Assembly (NCBI GenBank): GCA_002401525.1
Contig: NVTH01000016.1
Span: 1-9,688 of the forward strand
Length of the DNA stretch: 9,688 bases
Direction of reading: 5' to 3'
Origin: Moraxellaceae bacterium
GTDB taxonomy: Bacteria > Pseudomonadota > Gammaproteobacteria > Pseudomonadales > UBA3067
Shown here: piece by piece, positions 1 through 7,396 of the stretch
How positions within the stretch are numbered: the first letter of the stretch is position 1
How the letters are laid out: every line of letters starts with the position of its first letter
Position numbers and translations under genes: made by a program
The notes under the pieces: generated by a model
Database searches by the model: none
Told to the model about the DNA's origin: nothing
The model's input: the letters and a program-made list of their open reading frames with translations, nothing else

Positions 1-2019
1 TTCAGTTCCCCCGAATATGGTGTGCTCTACAGTGCTCCCGAGCAAGGCACCATCGATGGTAACCGAAACTTTGGTTCCTTCGGGGGGGCTATTTCCATTT
101 TCGTCAAAAACGCCAATAAGAAAATTCTCAGCTCCCGTTAATACGGGAGTACCTTCAATTAAAGTCCACGTTGCTACGTCGTCAATCATTGTACTTTCGT
201 ATACTTCAAAAAAGATATGATCACTAGACATTACGAATGAGCTTGTGACGAAGATATTGAGAGTATCTGAACAGTGACCTTCTGCAGGTATTGAATCATC
301 GCAGTTTACGCCCTGAAATAATTCATCTTCAGAATCGTGTTGACCGTTGTCGTTATAATCTATGTATTCTTCGAAAGCGCCATCAATCCCTGATTGAACG
401 CCGTTTTCATCACGGTCTAAAAATGCTTCTGGAATATTGGTAAAGAACTCCGGCGCAACCGTGTCTTTAATACCGTCGTCAATACCGTCGTCGTTTGTGT
501 CAATCATGCGATAGCTAAACAATCCATTGCTATCTTCGTCGGAAAACGATTCTTCACCGCTCATATACGCTAAAACTGCGACTCGGCCGTTTCTGTCAAA
601 TGGTTCGTCGGGGTTGCGAGGAGCTCTTGCGGCGTTGCCATTAGAACCGCCTGGACTGTACCAAGAGACGCTACAGAACCCGTTTATAGTACTGCAAGGT
701 GATTCAATAATGCCTGCTTCGGCCACAAATGTGATCGTAGTACCGTCAGGTACGGCGTTGCTAAATCGGTCAGTTGCCTGGATATTAATTTGGTTTTCGA
801 TATTGGCGTAATTGTAGGCGTTGGGATTAAGGGACGTGATTGAAAGGGTTAGCCCGTCTTGATGCGGAAGCCCGCCACTCACTGATAGCGCGCCGGGGAT
901 AGTCACCTTCACTTGGCCTTCGGGGAAACTGGCTTCAACACTGATATTGCCTGGAACAGTGCCACTGAATACTGAGATAGTAATGCCACCATCCTCATTG
1001 GATAGCGCTGTGGTGGCGATCGAGCCGTCTTCAAAGCTTCCGACACCTTCTAATGTAAATTCTACTTCTTGCGCTGATACGGGGTTATTCGAACTATCTG
1101 TCACCAGAAATTCAAGTATGGAAAAATCCTGCCGAGCAGCGCCGCCGGCTCCTTTAATGGCGATATTGTCGGGCGTTGCGCCCATAAATTGCAGGCTGGA
1201 GGCAGGTGCGCTTGAGACCACTACGATAGCCGATGCAGTGATGGTAGTAGTGGCAGTTGAAGCAGTGGCAGTAACGTTGTCAGAGCCTGCACAACCAACA
1301 GCGCGGTAAGTGGCTACTGCTATGCCGTTAATGGAACTCACCGCAGCACTTAATTCGGTTTTGCCGTCAAGTGCACAAGGAGAACTAAAATTCACCGTGG
1401 TCGGAGTCGTAATTAACTCGCCGCTAAAGTTACGAAGCTCTGCAGTGATTGATGTGGTGGAGTAGGCGGCTAGTGTGCTGCCTGCCGCCGCCCCTATATC
1501 CAGTTCGCCGACTCGGAAACTGCCCAAGAGGGTGGCACCAATATCAAATTCAGTGTCGGTGACAGGGGTGAGAAAATCTGGATCGGGTTCATCGCCCAAG
1601 GTCTCAAAGCTAATCTCCGCCTGAGCCAAATCGCCTTCAGAGTCTGTGTACTCGGCACTAATAGACGCTTCCGCAGGCCCATCTCGCCCCGCAAAAACAG
1701 TAAGCTCTACGATGCCGTTTTCATCGCTCTGCACGCTGTTGAACTCAAGGCGCACGTTAGTCTCGATTAAGGAAATAGTTTGATCAGCGGCTGGATTGTC
1801 ATCGGGATCAAGTAAAGTGATGCGCAATCGACCTGGAGCCGCGTTAGTCACCACGGTAATGTCGGTGTCGTTGTCCTGCGCCAGTAACGCTATTTGTAAT
1901 TGAAAGTCGGAGACACTGGGTAAATCCAGTGCATTATCACCGCTCCCGCCGCCACACGCTGTTAAAGTAGCCATTAAGGTGGCTAATAAATAAAACCCAA
2001 TAAGGCGATATTTGTTCAT
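1..2019 (-). CDS. Large Ig-like-domain surface lipoprotein, C-terminus beyond left edge
   Basis: The frame is open for 673 codons from the ATG at 2019 to the first base of the window, with no stop, so the gene continues past the edge. The start is supported by GGGGG five bases upstream. Residues 1-21 form a lipoprotein signal peptide ending in lipobox LTAC, with acylated Cys22. Gly follows the Cys, and no Asp at +2 suggests outer-membrane sorting. Repeated beta-rich Ig-like (Big_1/invasin type) segments follow, roughly at 35-135, 170-260, 274-372 and 375-460; typical marks are DDNPAADQTISL, SDENGIVELTV and DSSNNPVSAQEVEFTL. Residues 494-570 are Asp-rich, with Ca-loop-like motifs (DTNDDGIDDG, DRDENG, DYNDNG). 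Another Ig-like part starts near 585. Cys pairs 215/243, 442/449 and 573/583 could form disulfides outside the cytoplasm. Adhesion or another surface role is inferred from the family type; the ligand is unknown. Confidence 0.88.
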   Translation of the reverse strand, partial: MNKYRLIGFYLLATLMATLTACGGGSGDNALDLPSVSDFQLQIALLAQDNDTDITVVTNAAPGRLRITLLDPDDNPAADQTISLIETNVRLEFNSVQSDENGIVELTVFAGRDGPAEASISAEYTDSEGDLAQAEISFETLGDEPDPDFLTPVTDTEFDIGATLLGSFRVGELDIGAAAGSTLAAYSTTSITAELRNFSGELITTPTTVNFSSPCALDGKTELSAAVSSINGIAVATYRAVGCAGSDNVTATASTATTTITASAIVVVSSAPASSLQFMGATPDNIAIKGAGGAARQDFSILEFLVTDSSNNPVSAQEVEFTLEGVGSFEDGSIATTALSNEDGGITISVFSGTVPGNISVEASFPEGQVKVTIPGALSVSGGLPHQDGLTLSITSLNPNAYNYANIENQINIQATDRFSNAVPDGTTITFVAEAGIIESPCSTINGFCSVSWYSPGGSNGNAARAPRNPDEPFDRNGRVAVLAYMSGEESFSDEDSNGLFSYRMIDTNDDGIDDGIKDTVAPEFFTNIPEAFLDRDENGVQSGIDGAFEEYIDYNDNGQHDSEDELFQGVNCDDSIPAEGHCSDTLNIFVTSSFVMSSDHIFFEVYESTMIDDVATWTLIEGTPVLTGAENFLIGVFDENGNSPPEGTKVSVTIDGALLGSTVEHTIFGGTE

Positions 2020-2349
2020 TTGTTCCCCCGGTAAAACCGAACTAAAAAGAATTCTTCCTATCATCGGTGCGTACGCCAACGCCCATTGGCTAATATAAAT
2101 GATTGGGCGCTAACAAAACTGTGCAGTGTTAGTTAATCCGCGAACAAAATACCAACAAATAGGACCAATAGGAAAGTTTTTGAACCGATTTTTGAATTGC
2201 TACAGTGAATCCTGCTGATGGAAAGAAGATCTATGAAGGGGAAGGCGTCAATGGGTTGTAGGGTTACTGATGAGTTGATTGTCTTTGCAGGGATGGGTCT
2301 GATAAATTCTAGTGCGACTTATGCTTTCAAAAAACAAGAGACGTAAATC
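2020..2349. promoter_or_regulatory. Divergent intergenic region between the lipoprotein and rhomboid genes
   Basis: This 330-bp stretch should hold promoters for both neighbours, but I see no strong sigma70 pair in either direction. On the minus strand a TATATT (complement of 2092-2097) could be a -10 box without a good -35. Two small inverted repeats stand out: CGCCCA/TGGGCG flanking an AT-rich centre at about 2080-2109, and CTAACA (2110-2115) with TGTTAG (2127-2132). The second is a possible operator, because it lies upstream of the lipoprotein start. A short ORF at 2233-2346 is listed separately. Confidence 0.4.
2233..2346 (+). CDS. Possible 37-residue small protein or leader ORF upstream of the rhomboid gene
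   Basis: An ATG at 2233 is preceded by the purine-rich GGAAAGAAGA, and the frame runs 37 codons to TAA at 2344-2346, three bases before the rhomboid ATG. The middle is hydrophobic (ELIVFAGMGLINSSATYAF) and the tail is basic and polar (KKQET). The tight junction would allow translational coupling to the downstream gene. I recognise no family. It may be a chance ORF: it is short, and its position and ribosome-binding-like sequence are the only support. Confidence 0.25.
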   Translation: MKGKASMGCRVTDELIVFAGMGLINSSATYAFKKQET

Positions 2350-3102
2350 ATGTTTCCCATCGGCGACGACAATCCCCAAATCAATCGACCCATTGCTACC
2401 TACGTCATTATTGCGCTGAATGCATTGGCGTGGATTTTTTTACAGGGCCTTGGGACGAGCGAGGCGCTGAATGAGTCGGTGTGCCAATACGGCTTGATTC
2501 CCGCCGATCTATTTTCTTCGACTTCTCACGGCGGGCTCAACCGAGTGTGCTATGACGGTGCAGGTTGGAGTGGGGTGCTGACGTCGATGTTTATGCACGG
2601 CGGTTGGATGCACCTAATCGGTAATATGTGGTTTCTTTGGGTTTTCGGCGATAACGTCGAGGATTCCATGGGCTCGGTGCGCTTTGCGATTTTCTACGTG
2701 GCCTGCGGTCTCTGCGCGGCGGCCGCACATGCATTCATTGGATTTGATTCGGTGTTGCCGATGGTGGGCGCTTCGGGGGCCATTGGTGGTGTGATGGGGG
2801 CTTATATTATGTTGTACCCCCGGGTCCAAGTGCGAATGTTAGTGTTTATTATTGTGGTGCGAGTGCCCGCCGTGGCCATGTTGGGGTATTGGATTTTCGT
2901 GCAATTGATGGGGGGGATGTCTAGCATTGGTTCCAGCAGTGGTGGTGTGGCGTTTTGGGCGCATGTGGGGGGATTTGCGGCAGGTGCTGCATTGGTTTGG
3001 CTTTTTAAAGACGACGAGCTTCTGCTCAATCATCCGCATCGGGGCTGGAATAAGGCCGCTGCGCCCACTGATATATGGGATGACCCGGAGAATCGGCAGT
3101 AA
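2350..3102 (+). CDS. Rhomboid family intramembrane serine protease
   Basis: This 250-residue polytopic inner-membrane protein has the rhomboid signature. HGGWMHLIGN (residues 83-92) gives His83, His88 and Asn92, matching the GlpG H-x4-H-x3-N pattern of the oxyanion region. GASG (140-143) contains the nucleophile Ser142, and AHVGG (204-208) contains the catalytic His205. About six hydrophobic segments are visible, starting with residues 17-34. Cys45 and Cys67 lie in the first extracytoplasmic loop and could be bridged. The C-terminal tail (NHPHRGWNK to the end) is polar and cytosolic. The family cleaves transmembrane segments of other membrane proteins; the substrate here is unknown. All catalytic residues are present, so it should be active. 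Start ATG 2350 has only a modest upstream AAGAGA. It is the first recognised gene rightward of the divergent region. Confidence 0.95.
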   Translation: MFPIGDDNPQINRPIATYVIIALNALAWIFLQGLGTSEALNESVCQYGLIPADLFSSTSHGGLNRVCYDGAGWSGVLTSMFMHGGWMHLIGNMWFLWVFGDNVEDSMGSVRFAIFYVACGLCAAAAHAFIGFDSVLPMVGASGAIGGVMGAYIMLYPRVQVRMLVFIIVVRVPAVAMLGYWIFVQLMGGMSSIGSSSGGVAFWAHVGGFAAGAALVWLFKDDELLLNHPHRGWNKAAAPTDIWDDPENRQ

Positions 3103-3150
3103 ATTTCCTCGAATAGGGGCCTTTCTCGATTAATTTCCCCGCTTCCTGTT

Positions 3151-3156
3151 TATAAT
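3151..3156 (+). promoter_or_regulatory. Candidate -10 box upstream of the acetyltransferase gene
   Basis: A perfect TATAAT lies about 50 bases before the chosen start of the acetyltransferase gene, in the gap after the rhomboid stop. A TG pair sits two bases upstream (3147-3148), close to but not exactly at the extended -10 position. At 17-bp spacing the -35 position reads GATTAA, a poor match. The predicted transcript would start near 3163. It could drive the acetyltransferase and the Gln-rich membrane protein together. Confidence 0.4.
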
Positions 3157-3205
3157 CCCCTCCTTGCCAACCCAATACCTTGCTATAACTATGAAGGACA
3201 CGAGC

Positions 3206-4027
3206 ATGCCAGAGTTACGCGCCATGTGTTTTGCTGATTTAAATAATGCGGTGAAGATCATTCAGGCGCATGATGAGGACGATGGCGAAGCAGCCGAGGC
3301 GGATTATCGCGATGCCGGCTTTGACAACCAATACGTGCTGGAAGTGGATGGCAATATAGTGGGCGTCACTGGTTATAGAGACGTACCAGGCACGGATCAA
3401 TGCCATTGGCTGTCGTGGACTTATTTGCAACAGTCGTCTCAGGGCCAAGGCTTGGGCAAAGGCATGTTGCTGGAGCTTATTGAAAAGCTACGCAGCGAGA
3501 ACGCGCGCAAAATATTTGTCAAAGTCTCGGACTACGAAGACCCGGAATTGGGTAAAATCTACCAGCAAGCGCTTCAAGTCTACCAAGGGGTGGGGTTTAA
3601 AGAGGAAGTGGTGAGCAATGATTTTTACGATGAAGGTGAAAATCAAATCATCCTAGGCCTGTATCTGCGTGATGACGAGGACCAACTTGAAGAAGATCCA
3701 GCCGTCAGCGAAGAGAAACCGATTATTCGGTTTGATGGGCTTTTTGAAATTGCTGAAACCGACGGCGCCTATACTTTCTCTTGGATTGTAAAAGAGACTA
3801 AGAAATTATTCGGTAAGCGCAATTTTTCAGTGGGAGATTTACAAGTCGGCTTAGAATCGGTTAAAAACGAAGGCGGGCGAAAAGTCTTCTTAACGTTTCC
3901 GTCTAATTTACCGCTCATTCACAGCCCGCTGCAGACCGCTGGCTTTAAGTACGTAGGCCAATTGCAAAATTATTATGAGCACGGCGTGCACGAATACCAC
4001 TTTACCCATGATTTGAACGATTTATAA
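3206..4027 (+). CDS. GNAT family N-acetyltransferase with a degenerate second GNAT-like half
   Basis: This 273-residue protein has a GNAT fold in its first 155 residues. Motif A, with the acetyl-CoA pyrophosphate-binding loop, is seen as QGQGLGKG (79-86) after the strand CHWLSWTYL. YQGVGFKEE (126-134) is the usual C-terminal GNAT element. The family transfers acetyl from acetyl-CoA to an amine; the substrate is not evident. After an acidic linker (about 155-170) comes a second segment (about 172-270). It has no acetyl-CoA loop but ends in AGFKYVGQLQNYYEHG, much like the last strands of a GNAT domain, so it may be a degenerate tandem copy. I chose ATG 3206 because AAGGA lies seven bases upstream; the frame is also open from TTG 3164 and ATG 3191 without such a signal. 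The next gene begins 30 bp downstream, so they are probably cotranscribed. It is not an obvious SpeG. Confidence 0.85.
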   Translation: MPELRAMCFADLNNAVKIIQAHDEDDGEAAEADYRDAGFDNQYVLEVDGNIVGVTGYRDVPGTDQCHWLSWTYLQQSSQGQGLGKGMLLELIEKLRSENARKIFVKVSDYEDPELGKIYQQALQVYQGVGFKEEVVSNDFYDEGENQIILGLYLRDDEDQLEEDPAVSEEKPIIRFDGLFEIAETDGAYTFSWIVKETKKLFGKRNFSVGDLQVGLESVKNEGGRKVFLTFPSNLPLIHSPLQTAGFKYVGQLQNYYEHGVHEYHFTHDLNDL

Positions 4028-4057
4028 AACTTAACACTCTACATAGGAAGAAAACCA

Positions 4058-4855
4058 ATGAGCAACATGAATGGAAATATTGTCAAGTACGGTTTGATGG
4101 CGGCTGTAGTGGGCGGCATCTTGTATTTTAGCGATTCGGGAACTGACTCCACCAAAGAGGACATTGACCTCAATGCCGTTTTGGATATCACCGTGGATAC
4201 TTTATTCAGCTACGACGAAGGGCTGCAAAGCGACGCTCAATATCAGAGCAAACCGCAGAGCGATTATCAAGACACCTATCAAGACACTTATCAAGACACC
4301 TATCAGGACCAGGACCAAAGCACTTACCAAACTCAAGCCCAAATTAAAGAGCAATATCAGCCCCAGGATCAATACCAAGCCGAAAACGGATTCCAAGAGG
4401 CGCCTCAAAGTCAGCCGCAAATCGAAACTCAGACTGGCCCTGACGATGATGCAATCATGGAAGGCTTCTCAAAAACTCTGCAAGCTAATTATAACCGTGC
4501 TCAACCCGCCTTGTACCCTGGCACCATTGGTGTGATTCCGCAGTCAGACGCGTCATTGCTAGCCTACGACGATGCCAACTTTAGCCAGAGTTACGATGAA
4601 GGCGAAGCGAAGTTATTTTTAATTGAAATTGACGGCGAGAATTCTCGTATTGTTGCTTCGGGCCGTAACGGCGCGGTGAATGATCATCACTTCAGTGGTA
4701 CTGGCTTGCTCACCGGTTATTTGATTGGCAGCATGTTATCGCGTCAACGCATGGCCGGCGTGAATCCTTCAAAACTTGCTAACAAAAAACCCGCCACTGC
4801 AAAATCTGCAGCCAAATCTCGCGCCGGATCAGGAAGCCACGCGAAAGGTAAGTAA
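4058..4855 (+). CDS. Gln/Asp-rich single-span membrane protein with YQDT repeats, function unknown
   Basis: The 265-residue product starts at an ATG with AGGAAG seven bases upstream. One N-terminal membrane span (about residues 9-24) follows Lys10, and no lipobox Cys is present. Residues 55-125 are low-complexity and rich in Gln, Tyr, Asp and Thr, including three perfect YQDT units and a fourth, YQDQ. A more ordered part follows (about 130-230), with YDEGEAKLFLIEIDGENSR and a Gly-rich hydrophobic stretch GTGLLTGYLIGSML. The tail is Lys/Ala/Ser-rich and basic. The layout (anchored N-terminus, short beta-like core, GYLIGS-like hydrophobic motif, basic Ser/Gly/Lys tail) recalls the UPF0323 and YgiB-like (DUF1190) envelope proteins, which occur near glutathionylspermidine-synthase-like genes. 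That resemblance is from memory and weak. Topology suggests most of the chain is periplasmic. Confidence 0.75.
   Translation: MSNMNGNIVKYGLMAAVVGGILYFSDSGTDSTKEDIDLNAVLDITVDTLFSYDEGLQSDAQYQSKPQSDYQDTYQDTYQDTYQDQDQSTYQTQAQIKEQYQPQDQYQAENGFQEAPQSQPQIETQTGPDDDAIMEGFSKTLQANYNRAQPALYPGTIGVIPQSDASLLAYDDANFSQSYDEGEAKLFLIEIDGENSRIVASGRNGAVNDHHFSGTGLLTGYLIGSMLSRQRMAGVNPSKLANKKPATAKSAAKSRAGSGSHAKGK
4265..4312 (+). repeat. 12-bp in-frame tandem repeat encoding YQDT
   Basis: Four 12-bp units lie head to tail: three read TATCAAGACACY (4265-4276, 4277-4288, 4289-4300) and the last diverges to TATCAGGACCAG (4301-4312). The unit length is a multiple of three, so gain or loss of units would change protein length without shifting the frame. 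Confidence 0.9.
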
Positions 4856-4885
4856 GGCCAGCCTTGAGCGATTAACAGCCCAGAA

Positions 4886-4926
4886 CGCCAAGCCAAAGAA
4901 CTAAAATTATTTTCTTTGGCTTGGCG
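4886..4926. terminator. Perfect 15-bp hairpin after the two-gene unit, possible terminator
   Basis: CGCCAAGCCAAAGAA (4886-4900) and its exact reverse complement (4912-4926) flank an 11-base AT-rich loop. The hairpin begins 30 bases after the stop of the Gln-rich protein gene, where an intrinsic terminator would be expected. No run of T follows the stem on either strand (the downstream sequence is ATAGTAAATT), so it is not a textbook terminator. It could instead stabilise the 3' end of the mRNA or stop transcription with help from Rho. Confidence 0.45.
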
Positions 4927-4953
4927 ATAGTAAATTCTACCAATCTATCAATG

Positions 4954-4959
4954 TATAGT
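4954..4959 (+). promoter_or_regulatory. Candidate -10 box upstream of the spermidine-synthase-like gene
   Basis: TATAGT matches the -10 consensus at five of six positions and is directly preceded by TG. No convincing -35 box is seen at normal spacing. It would start transcription about 20 bases before the ATG at 4986, just beyond the hairpin. This fits a separate promoter for the membrane aminopropyltransferase-like gene. Confidence 0.3.
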
Positions 4960-4985
4960 TCTTTAATCCCCCTAGAGTCCCCTTC

Positions 4986-6548
4986 ATGTCATCGATCCCT
5001 CCTTCATCCTCAACTGATTGTGATGAACCTCAGCCTTTAACCGACCGTCAAACCGGAGTGTTGTTATTTTCAATTTTGATGGTGGCGTTGTGTGGCATCG
5101 TTTATGAATTAATTATTGGCACCGTCTCCAGTTATCTTTTGGGCAACAGCGTTTATCAATTCTCGTTGACCATCGGATTTTTTATGTTCTCCATGGGCTT
5201 GGGGTCATTAATTTCTAAGTATTTTGATAATCAATATGTGCGCAATTTTATATTTATTGAAATCGCCATTGCGCTAGTGGGTGGCATTTGCAGCGTGCTT
5301 CTTTTTATGGCGTTCCCGTTTGCACGGGTATTGTATGAGCTAGTCATGTACAGCCTTATCTTAATGATTGGCGCATTGGTGGGCATGGAAATTCCCATTT
5401 TAACCACCCTGCTTTCACAAAAAATCAGCATGAAAGAATCCATCGCCAATGTTTTGTCCTTGGATTATGTGGGCGCTTTAATCGGCTCGGTGGCGTTTCC
5501 GCTGTTATTGTTGCCCTCATTAGGATTAATTCAATCCTCATTTGCCATTGGGCTAATCAATATTTTTGTAGCGTTAATGAACGTGTTTGTATTTCGGCAC
5601 TATTTATCAAACTATAAAAATATCCTCGCGTTATGCCTGGGCATTCTAGTGTTGCTGGCCGCCTGTGTTTTTTATGGCAGCTACATCACTCGCTTTGCAG
5701 AAAAGCATCTTTATTTCGATCAAGTAATTTATTCAACGCAAACCAAATACCAGAAATTAGTCATGACACGTTCCGTCACCACGCGAGAACAACGTTTATA
5801 CATCGACGGTCATATTCAATTTTCTACCCGTGACGAATATCGTTACCATGAAAATTTAGTACACCCAATCCTGTCGATTCCAGGACCGAGAGAGAAAGTA
5901 TTAATTCTCGGCGGGGGGGATGGATTGGCGGCCAGGGAAGTATTGAAATATGACGATGTGGAATTAATTCATCTGGTGGATATTGATCCCGAGATGCTGC
6001 GTATTGGCAAAGACCTTCCCATGCTGAAACGGCTGAATGAAAAAAGTATGTCATCGGAACGACTCACGGCGTTTAGCGAGGATGCGTTTAGTTTTATTAA
6101 TCAGCCGGGCATTTTATACGATCGAGTCATTATCGATATGCCTGACCCGCATAACGAGGCGATTAATAAACTTTATTCCCGTGAATTTTATACCATGATT
6201 AAACGTCGTTTAGCCCCCGAGGGAATTGTGGTGAGCCAAAGTTCATCACCGTTTTTCACTCGTCGGGTATTTTGGTGCATCGAAAATACCTTGGCAGAAG
6301 TGTTCGATCACACCTTGAGTTACCATGCCTCCATTCCCTCGTTTGGAATCTGGGGATTTAATATGGCAAAAAACAATGGCGATTTTTCTGGCAGTTTCGA
6401 ATTTGACATTCCCACTCGCTCAATCACCGAAGACACCATGATGGCCTCGATGATTTTTGCGAAAGACACCATGAAAGTGGATTCCCCAGTGAACTCCATC
6501 ATGGAGCCTAAGCTGTATCAGTTATACATTGATGATTTACGTATTTAA
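4986..6548 (+). CDS. Seven-helix membrane protein fused to a spermidine-synthase-type domain
   Basis: The 520-residue protein has a short cytosolic N-terminus, then about seven hydrophobic helices (roughly 23-46, 58-77, 86-110, 116-140, 157-178, 181-204, 212-233), then a spermidine-synthase-like Rossmann domain from about 240. Family marks in order are YQKLVMTR (255-262), LYIDGHIQFSTRDEYRYHE (271-289), the nucleotide-binding GGGDG (309-313), VDIDP (331-335), EDAF (365-368) and IIDMPDPH (382-389). Asp384 and Asp387 match the catalytic D-x-x-D-P of SpeE-type enzymes. The family transfers aminopropyl from decarboxylated SAM to an amine. Membrane-fused versions are widespread but their true substrate is poorly defined. 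SpeE enzymes are about 290 residues and soluble, so the extra length here is the membrane part. The start ATG 4986 has only a weak upstream TAGAG. No SAM decarboxylase gene is in the window. Confidence 0.88.
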   Translation: MSSIPPSSSTDCDEPQPLTDRQTGVLLFSILMVALCGIVYELIIGTVSSYLLGNSVYQFSLTIGFFMFSMGLGSLISKYFDNQYVRNFIFIEIAIALVGGICSVLLFMAFPFARVLYELVMYSLILMIGALVGMEIPILTTLLSQKISMKESIANVLSLDYVGALIGSVAFPLLLLPSLGLIQSSFAIGLINIFVALMNVFVFRHYLSNYKNILALCLGILVLLAACVFYGSYITRFAEKHLYFDQVIYSTQTKYQKLVMTRSVTTREQRLYIDGHIQFSTRDEYRYHENLVHPILSIPGPREKVLILGGGDGLAAREVLKYDDVELIHLVDIDPEMLRIGKDLPMLKRLNEKSMSSERLTAFSEDAFSFINQPGILYDRVIIDMPDPHNEAINKLYSREFYTMIKRRLAPEGIVVSQSSSPFFTRRVFWCIENTLAEVFDHTLSYHASIPSFGIWGFNMAKNNGDFSGSFEFDIPTRSITEDTMMASMIFAKDTMKVDSPVNSIMEPKLYQLYIDDLRI

Positions 6549-6640
6549 CACGCTTGCTGGTCACTGAATAGCAAGAATCGGGTCGTCAGCTTCCGCCTTG
6601 AAAGTAATACTATCCACCAATTAATTTTTGGAGATAGTAA

Positions 6641-7354
6641 ATGCATAAATCCATTGATTTACCCATATTATATTTTGGTACGCCAGTGGTACTCATTAGT
6701 ACCCTTAATGAGGATGGCTCAACCAATGTAGCGCCCTCGTCTTCCATATGGTGGTTGGGTAAGAGCTGCATGATTGGTTTGGATGGCAGTTCAAAGACCA
6801 CTGAAAATTTAAAAAGAACCAAGCAATGCGTTTTAAATTTGCCCTCTGCTGACTGTGTCGACGCAGTCGATCGCTTAGCCAATACCACCGGAACGAAACG
6901 TATCCCCTTGCATAAAAAAACCTGGGGCTATCGTTACGTCAAGAATAAAATCGCAGAGGCCGGCTTATCCACGGTTGCCTCAAATAAAGTGAAACCGCCG
7001 AGAGTAGTGGAGTGCCAAGTTCAGCTTGAAGCAAGCGTTGAAAAAATACACCGTTTTTGCGATAAAAGTTTAGTGCCTATGTTTGCATTTGAGTTGGAAG
7101 TAATTCAATCCCATGTGGAAGAATCCATTTTAATGGGAGATAAATTACAGTATGTGAATCCTGATCATTGGCATCCACTCATTATGAGCTTTAGGAAGTT
7201 CTATACCACCCATGACTATATCCATCCTTCCCGTCTAGAATCGGCAGTGTCTGTGGAAAAATACCGAGTGAAAGAGTTTACAGGGCTGGGAGGGCGGTTG
7301 CTTAGGAATAGTTTTCGATTGCTTTATCGGCGGCATTTTAAGTTGGATCGATAG
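6641..7354 (+). CDS. Flavin-reductase-like (FMN-binding split-barrel) protein
   Basis: This 237-residue protein matches the flavin reductase-like family (DIM6/NTAB, COG1853). The N-terminal pattern GTPVVLISTLNEDGSTNVAP (13-32), then SSIWWLG (34-40), SKTTENLKRTKQCVLNLPS (51-69) and AVDRLANTTG (75-84) form the usual FMN-binding split barrel. VKPPRVVECQVQLEA (117-131) and PDHWHPLIMSFRKFY (174-188) are also typical. Family members bind FMN and either reduce flavin with NAD(P)H or act as flavoproteins of unknown function; I cannot tell which here. The start is supported by GGAGA six bases upstream of the ATG. The protein is cytosolic, with no signal or membrane segment. The preceding gene ends 92 bp upstream and the repeat tract begins a few bases after the stop, so it is probably transcribed alone. 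The basic, Arg-rich C-terminus (about 218-237) looks like an addition to the core domain. Confidence 0.88.
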   Translation: MHKSIDLPILYFGTPVVLISTLNEDGSTNVAPSSSIWWLGKSCMIGLDGSSKTTENLKRTKQCVLNLPSADCVDAVDRLANTTGTKRIPLHKKTWGYRYVKNKIAEAGLSTVASNKVKPPRVVECQVQLEASVEKIHRFCDKSLVPMFAFELEVIQSHVEESILMGDKLQYVNPDHWHPLIMSFRKFYTTHDYIHPSRLESAVSVEKYRVKEFTGLGGRLLRNSFRLLYRRHFKLDR

Positions 7355-7363
7355 AAAGCGTAG

Positions 7364-7396
7364 CCTGGGTGAAGAGAGGCACGAACGTAACCCGGG
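7364..7396. repeat. REP-like stem-loop, left boundary of the mosaic
   Basis: CCTGGGT (7364-7370) and ACCCGGG (7390-7396) are complementary apart from one T-G wobble position, with a 19-base loop. The same pair occurs inverted at 8793-8819. This resembles REP palindromes; the family assignment is by shape only. Confidence 0.6.

Noticed and set aside
947..1309. Plus-strand open frames within 17-1309
   Set aside because: They lie antisense to the lipoprotein gene, whose frame is continuous with a signal peptide and domain pattern. The plus-strand products are low-complexity shadows.
3164..3205. Upstream TTG start for the acetyltransferase
   Set aside because: The added 14 residues have no ribosome binding site and begin right at the predicted transcription start. 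ATG 3206 has AAGGA at good spacing.
4058..4130. Lipoprotein signal on the Gln-rich protein
   Set aside because: No Cys is present after the hydrophobic segment, so it should remain an uncleaved membrane anchor.
4058..4855. The Gln-rich protein as substrate of the nearby rhomboid protease
   Set aside because: Its single span is N-terminal and probably oriented N-in, unlike the usual N-out rhomboid substrates. Proximity alone is not evidence.
6553..6575. CTTGCT/AGCAAG inverted repeat after the spermidine-synthase-like gene
   Set aside because: The stem is only six base pairs with an 11-base loop and no T run. It is too weak to call a terminator.
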